43,903 nt of DNA from Prolixibacteraceae bacterium (GTDB lineage Bacteria; Bacteroidota; Bacteroidia; Bacteroidales; Prolixibacteraceae): contig CANJNY010000030.1 in assembly GCA_947475715.1 (NCBI GenBank), positions 1 through 43,903 on the forward strand, given 5' to 3'. The notes beneath the pieces were generated by a model that saw only the letters and a program-made list of their open reading frames with translations, was not told the DNA's origin and did no database searches. How positions within the stretch are numbered: position 1 is the first letter of the stretch; each line of letters starts with the position of its first letter. The position numbers and the translations under genes are program-made. Positions 32,432 to 40,992 of this stretch are shown here, in pieces.

Positions 32432-35400
32432 ATGAAAAAACTAATCTCATGGCTGACTGCCATTTTCTTTGTACTGAATTTGAATTCATCATTCGGTCAA
32501 AAGGCTCAAATCTCTGAAAAACAGGTTCCCCTTGTGACCTACCCGTATTCAGATCCTGATCCGATTCCAAACTTAAGCAAATTCTATCCGTACTCCCGTT
32601 TTGAGGGATACTCAGATAAAGGGTCGGAGCAGAAATGGAAAATGGTAGAGCTTGAAAATGACTATATCAAACTCTGGATTACCCCCGAAATTGGCGGAAA
32701 GATCTGGGGCGCGGTTGAGAAAGCCACTGGAAAAGAGTTTATTTATTACAACCATACCGTTAAATTCCGCGATGTGGCGATGCGTGGCCCCTGGACTTCA
32801 GGGGGAATCGAACATAACTTCGGGGTAATTGGACATGCACCAACAACTTCATCACCCATTGACTACCTGGTTCGCGAAAACGAAGACGGCAGCGTGAGTT
32901 GCTTCGTTGGAGCAATCGATCTCCCTTCACGTACAAGATGGAGTGTGGAAATTAATCTTCAAAAAGACAAGGCATACTTTACTACCCGCTCGGTATGGGA
33001 CAATCCCACCAAAGTTGAACAGTCGTATTATAATTGGATGAATCTCGGAATTAAGACTGCCGGCAATCTTGAATATTCATTTCCCGGAAATTACTTCCTC
33101 GGACATGATGGGAAACCTTCACCATGGCCAAACGATAAGACCGGCAGAAAGCTTAATTTTTACGAGAATAATAATTTTGGGGAATATAAATCTTATCATG
33201 TTTTTGGAGAAGCCACCGGCTTTTACGGTGCTTACTGGCATGACGACGATTTTGGATTTGTCCATTATGCAGACTACGATGACAAACCAGGAAAAAAAGT
33301 TTGGATCTGGGGATTGGCTGACCAGGGAATGATCTGGGAAAAATTGCTGACTGACAAGGACGGACAATACACTGAAATACAGTCAGGACGACTTTTTAAC
33401 CAGGCGGCAGGAGAGAGTAGTAAAACCCCTTTCAAAAACAGAGGATTTGCTCCCGGATCGACAGACGAATGGACTGAATACTGGTTTCCTGTTAAGGGAA
33501 CGAAAGGGCTGCAATATGCCGAGCCTTCAGGATCTGTGAATCTTAAGCAAGAGGGGAATTCGGTTACATTAGGCTTTTGTCCAAATGAGAAAACGGATGG
33601 AATACTGGAAGTACGCAATGGAAGTGCAATTGTTTTCACAAAGGAAATTCATGCTAATCCATTACAAGTGACCAATGAAATAATTAAATACAATGGAGAT
33701 TATAAAACGCTAAGTGTTTGGTTGGGAAATAAACTTCTTTTTGAGACTAACCGCGATAAATATTTAGTCAAACGTCCTGTGCTTTCGCCAACGGCATTCA
33801 ATTGGGAAACAGCATACGGTTATTATATCAAGGGAAAAGAGCTCGAACGGCAACGTGAATACAAACTTGCAGCAGATGAATACAAGAAATCAATGGAGGT
33901 CGAACCATTCTATGTTCCGACCCTTATCGGGATGGCAAATCTCGCCTATCGCAAGACAGATTACAAGGCTTCAATCGATTATGCGTTAAAAGCCCTTTCA
34001 GTGGATACTTACGATCCGGAAGCTAATATGGCATATGCACTTGCAGGTTTGGCTTTGGGAGATACGACCTCTGCAATTGACGGCTTTTCGATGGCATCGG
34101 CAAGTGTTTCACAACGAAGCGCGGCTTTTAGTGGTCTGGGATCAATTGCAATGCAACAAGGTAATTATAGCAAGGCACTGGCTTACGCACACAAAAGTCT
34201 TCAATCAAACCAGATGAGTTCAGACAATAGCCAACTCAAAATTCTGGCACTTCGGAAGCTTGGGAACAAGGAGCAATCCATTCAGGAACTTTTACAACTC
34301 GAAAAGAAAGATCCGTTGAACCACTTTATCCGTTTTGAAAAATATCTTACTGATCCCTCAACAGAAAACAAAGCAAAGGTTCAGAGTCATATCACCGGTG
34401 AGATGCCTCACGAAACCTACCTGGAATATGCCTTATGGTACCTGCGCAATGGACAAATGGCAGATGTTTTAAAGGTTCTTGATCTGGCACCGCAGGATCA
34501 TCCGATTGTTTTGCTTTGGGAGGGATTTCTGAATCACCAAACCGGCAAAGAACAAGAAGCAATGGCATTGGTTGCAAAAGCGCTTGAATTCAGTCCGAAA
34601 TTCATTTTTCCCTCGCGTGAAGAAACACTTAACCCACTGGAATGGGCCAGGTCTAAAACTGACAACTGGAAAATTAAATATTATACCGGCCTGGTTTATC
34701 TCAATGCCGGAGCAGTAGACAAGGCGAAAGGATTATGGAACAGTTGTGCTGAGACACCCGATTTCTACCCATTCTATATTGGACGTTCACGGCTTTCGGA
34801 ACCGGGCAGTGATCAGGCACAGGCGGATATTGAAAAAGCACTATCCCTTGCAGGAGATGACTGGCGGGCAGGGATGATTGCCTCTAAATTCTATATGGAA
34901 AAAGGAGATAATCTAAAGGCAGAGGAACTGGCTAAAACTTTCTATACAAAAAATCCGAAAAGCTATTACCTGGGTCTCCAATATGCCAAAATGCTGGAGT
35001 TAAATAAAAAGTATCAGGCTTGCATCAACCTGCTGCAAAAGTTACAGGTGCTGCCCAATGAGGGGGCGACAGATGGCCGAATAGTTTGGAAAAATGCAAA
35101 CATTGGAAATGCCCTCGACCTGATAAAAACGAAAAATTATAACAAAGCACTGGAAAGTATTACCCGCTCAAAACAATGGCTGCCAAATCTTGGTGTTGGA
35201 AAACCTTATGATGTAGATGAACGGATGGAAGATTTCATCGCGATGCAATGTTATCAAAAACTAAAAGACAAAAAAATGGCTGATCAAACCAGAGAAAAAA
35301 TCTCAGGAAAAAAAGCGCTTCAAAACTTATCATCCGGAGCAAACGATTTTCTTACAGCATGGCTATTGAAAGATGCCGGAGATAAAACAGAGGGGGATCG

Positions 35401-35593
35401 GATTATGAAAGAATTATCTGACAAAAATCCGGATGCAAAAAATATTCAGTGGAGCGTAGCCGTATATACCAGCAGCCTCGAACGGGCTAAAACCCTGTCA
35501 AAAGAGCTTGGAAAAAAAGATGAGCAGACACTCTTAATGGAACGGGTTATAGATGAGTTGCTCCAGCTGGGATCGTATTGTTGCCAACCATAA
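32432..35593 (+). CDS. DUF5107-TPR exported protein
   Basis: A signal peptide ends near residue 22 (LNLNSSFGQ). Residues about 40-330 match DUF5107, a beta-sandwich like aldose-epimerase or GH-associated folds: LENDYIKLWITPEIGGKIWG, MRGPWTSGGIEHNFGVIGHAP, and ARDTRW-like segments replaced here by PSRTRWSVEINL. From about 465 to 1,040 is an array of TPR-like helix pairs (AADEYKKSMEVEPFYVPTLI, KASIDYALKALSVDTYDPEA). At 1,053 residues it is normal for the family. In Bacteroidota it is regularly found in glycan loci; the His/Glu-rich beta domain may act on or bind sugar, while the TPR part would hold partners. Reaction unknown. Confidence 0.8.
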   Translation: MKKLISWLTAIFFVLNLNSSFGQKAQISEKQVPLVTYPYSDPDPIPNLSKFYPYSRFEGYSDKGSEQKWKMVELENDYIKLWITPEIGGKIWGAVEKATGKEFIYYNHTVKFRDVAMRGPWTSGGIEHNFGVIGHAPTTSSPIDYLVRENEDGSVSCFVGAIDLPSRTRWSVEINLQKDKAYFTTRSVWDNPTKVEQSYYNWMNLGIKTAGNLEYSFPGNYFLGHDGKPSPWPNDKTGRKLNFYENNNFGEYKSYHVFGEATGFYGAYWHDDDFGFVHYADYDDKPGKKVWIWGLADQGMIWEKLLTDKDGQYTEIQSGRLFNQAAGESSKTPFKNRGFAPGSTDEWTEYWFPVKGTKGLQYAEPSGSVNLKQEGNSVTLGFCPNEKTDGILEVRNGSAIVFTKEIHANPLQVTNEIIKYNGDYKTLSVWLGNKLLFETNRDKYLVKRPVLSPTAFNWETAYGYYIKGKELERQREYKLAADEYKKSMEVEPFYVPTLIGMANLAYRKTDYKASIDYALKALSVDTYDPEANMAYALAGLALGDTTSAIDGFSMASASVSQRSAAFSGLGSIAMQQGNYSKALAYAHKSLQSNQMSSDNSQLKILALRKLGNKEQSIQELLQLEKKDPLNHFIRFEKYLTDPSTENKAKVQSHITGEMPHETYLEYALWYLRNGQMADVLKVLDLAPQDHPIVLLWEGFLNHQTGKEQEAMALVAKALEFSPKFIFPSREETLNPLEWARSKTDNWKIKYYTGLVYLNAGAVDKAKGLWNSCAETPDFYPFYIGRSRLSEPGSDQAQADIEKALSLAGDDWRAGMIASKFYMEKGDNLKAEELAKTFYTKNPKSYYLGLQYAKMLELNKKYQACINLLQKLQVLPNEGATDGRIVWKNANIGNALDLIKTKNYNKALESITRSKQWLPNLGVGKPYDVDERMEDFIAMQCYQKLKDKKMADQTREKISGKKALQNLSSGANDFLTAWLLKDAGDKTEGDRIMKELSDKNPDAKNIQWSVAVYTSSLERAKTLSKELGKKDEQTLLMERVIDELLQLGSYCCQP

Positions 35594-35682
35594 TTAAATT
35601 TTAAAAACCTGTTGTTTCGCTATTCAGAACCGGTGTTTACTAAAGTATACAAATGCTTACATCTATGATACAATAAATTAGA

Positions 35683-37980
35683 ATGAGAAATATTCATCTG
35701 GTATTTTTGACAATCCTACTGATTGGAAACTCTTTTCAGGTTCAATCAGCAACCAAAACACCAAAATACAACCTTGAATTTCCCACCCTTGCCACCACCT
35801 GGGACGAAGGGATCCCATTGGGAAACGGAATGCTTGGTGCGCTTATCTGGCAAAAGGAGGATCATTTACGCTTCTCACTTGATCGCGCAGATTTATGGGA
35901 TTTACGGCCGATGGAGAATCTTTCGAAACCTGAATTCAATTTCAAATGGGTTCAGCAGCAAGTTAGAGATAGCAACTATAAGGTGGTTCAGAATATGTTT
36001 GACGTCCCTTATGACGCACTCCCGGCCCCTTCTAAAATCCCGGGTGCAGCCCTGGAGTTTGACACCAAAAGTCTGGGAGAGGTTAGTCAGGTTAAACTGA
36101 CCACCGAAAATGGAGTTTGTGAAACCAATTGGAAAAACGGGGCCCGACTTCGAACATTTGTTCAGGCAGACAAACCTTTTGGGTGGTTCCGATTCGAAAA
36201 TGTGTCAAAAGATTTTTGCCCGATACTGGTTCCTCCACAATACCGAAAAGCGGGCACAAGCAATGCTGACGATCCCGTGTCCGGTCAGGATTTACAGCGA
36301 CTGGGATATGAGCAAGGCAGTGTGGTCGGGAATCACAACAAACTTGTCTATAAACAAAAAGGGTGGAATGGATTTGAATACGAAGTAGCTGTTGCCTGGC
36401 ATACTTCCGGAAAGATCCTCACCGGAACCTGGACGATCACCTCTGATCCGACAGGAAAAAGCGGAGGACAAACTGCAGGAAATCTTGTATCGGCAAAACT
36501 TACCAACCTGAATTTTAAGCGGGCGCTAAAATCTCAGTCCCAATGGTGGAAAAATTTCTGGAGCAAGTCAGCTATCAATCTACCTGACACCATACTTCAA
36601 AAACAATGGATTCTTGAACAGTATAAGTTTGGATCTGCGGCCCGGGCCGATGCACCACCCATTTCACTTCAGGCAGTGTGGACAGCCGATAACGGAAAAT
36701 TACCACCGTGGAAAGGTGATCTCCACCATGACCTTAACACCCAGTTAAGTTACTGGCCCGCCTATTCTGCCAATCACCTTGATCTGGAGGAGGGGTATCT
36801 GAACTGGTTGTGGAAATATCGGGAGTCCTTTAAGCGCTATACTAAAACCTACTTTGGAACTTCAGGGATGAATGTCCCCGGAGTAACCACGCTAAATGGT
36901 GAACCAATGGGTGGCTGGATTCAGTATTCGTTTGGCCCTACTGTGGGATGCTGGCTTTCGCAACATTTCTACCTCCACTGGATCTATTCGAAAGACGAAA
37001 ATTTCCTGCGTGAAAAAGCTTATCCGTGGATTAGTGATGTTGCCACATACCTGGATGAAATTTCGGTTAAGGATGAAAAGGGGTTACGAAAGCTTCCGAT
37101 CAGTGCAAGTCCTGAAATTCATGACAACTCGTTAAAAGCCTGGTTTACTCAAACCACGAACTATGATCTGGGTTTTATACGCTGGACCTTTGAGAAAGCG
37201 GAAGAGCTCTCCAGAGAGTTAGGCAAAAAGGAGGAAGCCGACAAATGGCAACGGATTTTAAATGAGTGGCCAACATTTGCACTTGATGATCAGGGAGGAA
37301 TGGCCTTTGCTCCGGGCCATCCGTATGTAGAATCACACCGCCATTTTTCACATCTTGTTGCCTGGCATCCGCTGGGTGTTATCGACTGGTCGAACGGAGA
37401 GAAGGAGCAGGCTATCATCAAATCGACGCTTGAAAATCTTGAAAAGAGAGGTCCGGACTGGTGGTGTGGATACTCCTGGAGCTGGCTTGGGAACCTGTAT
37501 GCCCGCGCATTCATGGGAGATAAAGCCGCTGAAGCTTTGCGGATTTTCTCTGAAAACTTCTGTCTTACCAATAGTTTTCATGCCAATGGAGAACAGCATG
37601 ACAAAGGATATTCAAAGATGAAATACCGTCCATTCACGCTTGAGGGGAACTTTGCATTTGCGGCGGGAGTTCAGGAGATGCTGATCCAAAGTCATACCGG
37701 AATAATACATATTTTTCCGGCAATCCCTTCAAAATGGAAGGATGTGTCATTTTCGACACTGCGAACATCAGGCGCCTTTCTGGTATCGGCTGAGCAAAAA
37801 GAGGGAATGGTAGAAAAGGTGGAAATAACTTCAGAACAAGGGGGCGTGTGTAAATTAAAGAATCCATTCCAGACCGCTTCATGTCAAATAAAATACAGTT
37901 GGAAGGGGAGCCAAAAAACAGATAATGAAATTATAACGATTGATTTCCCGAAAGATGGACGGGTTATTTTAACGAATTAG
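35683..37980 (+). CDS. Divergent GH95-like exported glycoside hydrolase
   Basis: A signal peptide is followed by the GH95-like order: an N-terminal beta domain (GIPLGNGMLGALIWQKEDHL), a linker and an (alpha/alpha)6 barrel (about 290-690), then a small C-terminal beta domain. Barrel landmarks are LQAVWTADNGKLPPWKGDLH, HHDLNTQLSYWPA (348-360), ISASPEIHDN (Glu478, position of the usual acid) and LEGNFAFAAGVQEMLIQSH (Glu654). In characterised GH95 alpha-L-fucosidases the water-holding pair is N-x-N and the base is the Asp of DGNFG; here these read D350-x-N352 and Glu654. It may thus act on a different linkage or sugar (alpha-L-galactose has been reported in GH95). Last gene of the run, 89 bp after the DUF5107 gene. 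Confidence 0.75.
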   Translation: MRNIHLVFLTILLIGNSFQVQSATKTPKYNLEFPTLATTWDEGIPLGNGMLGALIWQKEDHLRFSLDRADLWDLRPMENLSKPEFNFKWVQQQVRDSNYKVVQNMFDVPYDALPAPSKIPGAALEFDTKSLGEVSQVKLTTENGVCETNWKNGARLRTFVQADKPFGWFRFENVSKDFCPILVPPQYRKAGTSNADDPVSGQDLQRLGYEQGSVVGNHNKLVYKQKGWNGFEYEVAVAWHTSGKILTGTWTITSDPTGKSGGQTAGNLVSAKLTNLNFKRALKSQSQWWKNFWSKSAINLPDTILQKQWILEQYKFGSAARADAPPISLQAVWTADNGKLPPWKGDLHHDLNTQLSYWPAYSANHLDLEEGYLNWLWKYRESFKRYTKTYFGTSGMNVPGVTTLNGEPMGGWIQYSFGPTVGCWLSQHFYLHWIYSKDENFLREKAYPWISDVATYLDEISVKDEKGLRKLPISASPEIHDNSLKAWFTQTTNYDLGFIRWTFEKAEELSRELGKKEEADKWQRILNEWPTFALDDQGGMAFAPGHPYVESHRHFSHLVAWHPLGVIDWSNGEKEQAIIKSTLENLEKRGPDWWCGYSWSWLGNLYARAFMGDKAAEALRIFSENFCLTNSFHANGEQHDKGYSKMKYRPFTLEGNFAFAAGVQEMLIQSHTGIIHIFPAIPSKWKDVSFSTLRTSGAFLVSAEQKEGMVEKVEITSEQGGVCKLKNPFQTASCQIKYSWKGSQKTDNEIITIDFPKDGRVILTN

Positions 37981-38030
37981 CCCATGCATCAAATCCTCAT
38001 TTTAAAAATCGATTAATATGCATTTCTTTC

Positions 38031-38150
38031 GCCGCTATGCGGCTGAAAACAATATTGATTCGAATTATTTGCCAACAAAATAACGCCGCTATGCGGCTGG
38101 TATAAACGGAACCATCATTTAAAAAAAACATACCCCAAAGCCGCGTAGCG
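38031..38150. repeat. REP-like palindromes (two direct, one inverted)
   Basis: GCCGCTATGCGGC occurs at 38031-38043 and 38085-38097; each is a 5-bp stem with a 3-nt loop and is flanked by a similar TTC/AAC and TGA/TGG context. A third, diverged copy lies in the opposite orientation at 38140-38150 (GCCGCGTAGCG). All are next to the 3' end of the RAYT gene, the usual setting of REP elements moved by such enzymes. Confidence 0.75.
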
Positions 38151-38167
38151 TAAACATTATGGTTGAA

Positions 38168-38629
38168 TCAATCATAAAATTCAAATAAATATTGGTCTTT
38201 AAATTCAATTTCATAGTTTCTAAGAATCGCCATATATTCATCCCGAAATGTTTTTGCCCGATGATGTTCTACCTGTTTCATAATATATCGGATAACATTG
38301 TTTCGCTGGCTACGTGAATAGCTAAATCCACCATAACCGCGCTGCCATTCAAAATGGCCGATGATAAATTTATTTTGATTAATCCATTTTGACGAGTTTG
38401 CTTTCACCTTTTCCATAATGTCAGACAGCGCGACATTGGGACTTTGCTCGAAGAAAACGTGAATATGATTTTTGTAACCACCTACTGCCAAAGGAAATTG
38501 GGTTAAATTAGTCAATATCCCGCTAATGTATGCACAAAGTTGAGGCATGAGATACTGATCCAGGAAATTCTTCTGCCCTTTTACTGCGAAAACGGTATGA
38601 ATATTAATTTGGGTATAGGTATTTACCAT
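38168..38629 (-). CDS. IS200-like REP-associated tyrosine transposase (RAYT)
   Basis: The 153-aa protein belongs to the Y1/HUH family. The HUH motif is NHIHVFF (54-60, His55 and His57) and the likely nucleophile is Tyr115 in VIRYIMKQVEHH (112-123). The end, KTFRDEYMAILRNYEIEFKD, is the usual RAYT tail. Such enzymes cut single-stranded DNA at REP hairpins through a 5'-phosphotyrosine. There is no tnpB, and the only structured DNA beside it is the REP-like set at 38031-38150, which supports the RAYT rather than the IS200/IS605 reading. The length is normal and the motifs are intact, so it may be active. It sits between the glycan run and the regulator gene. Confidence 0.9.
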   Translation of the reverse strand: MVNTYTQINIHTVFAVKGQKNFLDQYLMPQLCAYISGILTNLTQFPLAVGGYKNHIHVFFEQSPNVALSDIMEKVKANSSKWINQNKFIIGHFEWQRGYGGFSYSRSQRNNVIRYIMKQVEHHRAKTFRDEYMAILRNYEIEFKDQYLFEFYD

Positions 38630-38679
38630 ATCTCTGATTCCATCAGTATATGAATGTTACCTATCAAATATAATGAATT

Positions 38680-40557
38680 TTACGAAATCTCCATCAAGAT
38701 ATTTTCGAGTGAATTATTGGGTGTTATTTTCATTTTCTCCATCAAGCGAGATCTCTTTTTATAAAGACTGGCTAATTCGACATTCAAAATCTGAGCAATA
38801 TTCTTATTACTCAGGTTTAATCGGATTAATGCGCAATACTGAAGATCGGAAGTGGATAACTCAGAATACTGTTCAAGTAACCGGGAGGTAAAATCGGGAA
38901 AGATGATGTTAAATTTAGCGATAAAATGTTTTCTGTTCTCTTTCCCATCTTTAATATTGTCCAATTGATTAAAAAGCAATTTCAACAACCGCTCTTTTTT
39001 TTCACTCTTTATCTCCTTCTGTTCATTCCTGAGTTTCTCAACCTCATCATTATGCGACATGATGCTGACCATTTGCTGGTCTATTATGGCATCCTTAATT
39101 TTACCCCTATCTAATTCGAGATTGACTTTTTCAGAGAGCTTTTTATTGCGATTTTTATGAATTTCCAAATCTTCCCAATGCCTGTAGGCACGCAGATAGA
39201 AACGATAACCCATATAAGAAATTAGTATAATCACGAAAAGAGCGCATATAATCCACAGATAATATTTACCTTTTAAAACTTTATTACGCTTATCCAACTG
39301 CAAATAATCAGCCACTAATTGTTTATTTTGTCGTTCGGTCTCCTCGATCCGATATTTAGCCTGCATTTCGAGGGTGGTCCGGTCATTCTGCTCCTGGTCC
39401 AGTTGTTCGGACAGCTTAATAATCGCTTGCTGTTCAGCAATCAATCGCTCTGATTTATTCTGGTATTTGAGAAATGGCAGAGCGGCTTTTTTGAATTCCA
39501 GTTTAATCTTTACAGACGATTGCTGCAGTAAATCGGATAATTCCTTGTTTGCAAGGATTGCCAAACCGACATCAAACTTTTTCTCTTTTTCAAGACAATT
39601 TAAATAATAGACTGCACATTCAGCTAAACGGTAAGAGTGGACCTGGTGAAGCAAAGAATAAGCCTTACCAAGGAGACCAAGACTTTTTAAAAGATAACCT
39701 TGCTTATAACTGTTCAGACCGAGGCTAAAAGTAATATATCCTACCATTTCGAGGTTGCCGGTTTTTTCAAAGTACGACAAAGCCTCATTAAAATAGGGAT
39801 ATGCCTCCTGATATTTCGCGGTATTGATCAGGATATGACCTATTGAAACAGAGGTTGTATAGAATCTCAAAGGATTATTAACCTTTTCTGAATCAGACTG
39901 AACCGCTTTAAACTCCCGAAGTGCAAAATCATTATTGCCCATATTAAGCTCAAAATTGGCCATCTTTATTCGCATCAGAAGAAGATGTTTTTTGCCCGAT
40001 TCTCCATTTTTCTGATCAATTGAAATCGCCTCCAATGCTAATCTTGTGGCATCTTCAAAATTGTATTGCATTCCTTGCAAGGTGGCCAGTTCTCCTATTA
40101 TTATAGCTTTTGAACTTTGATTCCCGATTTTATCCGCCATTGAAAGTGCTTTCCGATAAGTTGAATCTGCCTTGCCCCAGGCACCTATTTGGGCATAGCA
40201 ATTCCCCATATTTTTAATTGCCCGCACCTTTCGGTCATTTTCAGGAAGCAGCGGAATACCCATCTTTAGATAATAAATAGCGGAATCGGCCTGGTTGTTC
40301 ATACCGTAGCCGATGGCAAGGGTAGTTAAGGCAACTCCCTTTAACGAGTCTGCCATACCAGGGTTGCTATAAAGAATCTCCTTTAATTCTTTTTGTGATC
40401 CCGGCCGATCCTGAAATATCCCGCTACGCCCAATCACATTGAGCTTATCAAAGATATCCTTAGGGGGTGATTGCGCATTTACACCCAACTCGATAAGCAA
40501 AAACAGGATAAGAAATGGCACTAAACACTTCATTACAACACTAAAATTACTGGACAA
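38680..40557 (-). CDS. SgaR-like membrane TPR regulator with C-terminal helix-turn-helix
   Basis: The likely start is Met9 (40533), giving the signal MKCLVPFLILFLLIELGVNA; the frame begins 8 codons earlier. Residues about 40-370 are TPR repeats (KADSTYRKALSMADKIG, AYPYFNEALSYFEKTG) in the periplasm. One transmembrane helix lies near 430-452 (LWIICALFVIILISYMGY). A coiled-coil linker follows, then the cytoplasmic DNA-binding end (about 560-625: FPDFTSRLLEQYSELSTSDL, CALIRLNLSNKNIAQILNVE, LYKKRSRLMEKM), a LuxR-like helix-turn-helix typical of Bacteroidota. This layout couples an envelope signal to transcription. Target genes are unknown; the divergent large surface-protein gene at 40993 is a natural candidate. 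Confidence 0.85.
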   Translation of the reverse strand: MSSNFSVVMKCLVPFLILFLLIELGVNAQSPPKDIFDKLNVIGRSGIFQDRPGSQKELKEILYSNPGMADSLKGVALTTLAIGYGMNNQADSAIYYLKMGIPLLPENDRKVRAIKNMGNCYAQIGAWGKADSTYRKALSMADKIGNQSSKAIIIGELATLQGMQYNFEDATRLALEAISIDQKNGESGKKHLLLMRIKMANFELNMGNNDFALREFKAVQSDSEKVNNPLRFYTTSVSIGHILINTAKYQEAYPYFNEALSYFEKTGNLEMVGYITFSLGLNSYKQGYLLKSLGLLGKAYSLLHQVHSYRLAECAVYYLNCLEKEKKFDVGLAILANKELSDLLQQSSVKIKLEFKKAALPFLKYQNKSERLIAEQQAIIKLSEQLDQEQNDRTTLEMQAKYRIEETERQNKQLVADYLQLDKRNKVLKGKYYLWIICALFVIILISYMGYRFYLRAYRHWEDLEIHKNRNKKLSEKVNLELDRGKIKDAIIDQQMVSIMSHNDEVEKLRNEQKEIKSEKKERLLKLLFNQLDNIKDGKENRKHFIAKFNIIFPDFTSRLLEQYSELSTSDLQYCALIRLNLSNKNIAQILNVELASLYKKRSRLMEKMKITPNNSLENILMEIS

Positions 40558-40992
40558 ATATCAGACAAAATAAATAAATAATAAACTTAAGATACTCTAT
40601 ATAAACACACTTAAAAATATTTTACACTTTTTAACAGATCCATAGAGCTCAATTTTTTGGCATCTTCGCCGTTTATTTTAATCCTTATTTAGATTCAATA
40701 TTAACAATATTATTTTAAATCAGAACAAAAATTTAAGGGAATATGAAAACAAAAATATCTGATATTGATTCAAAGTATGTTTAAATAGCTCCCTGATACA
40801 CCAAAAAATCCAAAGTAATCCTTGTTGATAAACGGCAAAAATGGGGGAAATATTGTAGAAATCAAAAGTACAATCACCAGTTTAGTTTTAAAATATTACA
40901 TCATATAAATTTATATCCTCACAAAAAATCAATTCAATTTGTACCGAAATTGAATTGATTTTTTGTGATAATTGAATCATTTCAAAAAAATT
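40558..40992. other. Divergent intergenic region with a 21-bp perfect hairpin
   Basis: This AT-rich stretch of 435 bp separates the SgaR-like gene (minus) from the large surface-protein gene (plus). It contains no supported gene; a 14-codon frame near 40743 is probably chance. The main structure is the inverted repeat at 40920-40967. Confidence 0.6.
40920..40967. terminator. Perfect 21-bp inverted repeat in the surface-protein leader
   Basis: The arms at 40920-40940 and 40947-40967 pair perfectly over 21 bp around the loop GTACCG. Each arm includes a run of six A or T, so the structure could terminate transcripts from either side. It ends 25 bp before the start codon of the large exported protein, so a leader-control role is also possible. 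Confidence 0.5.
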
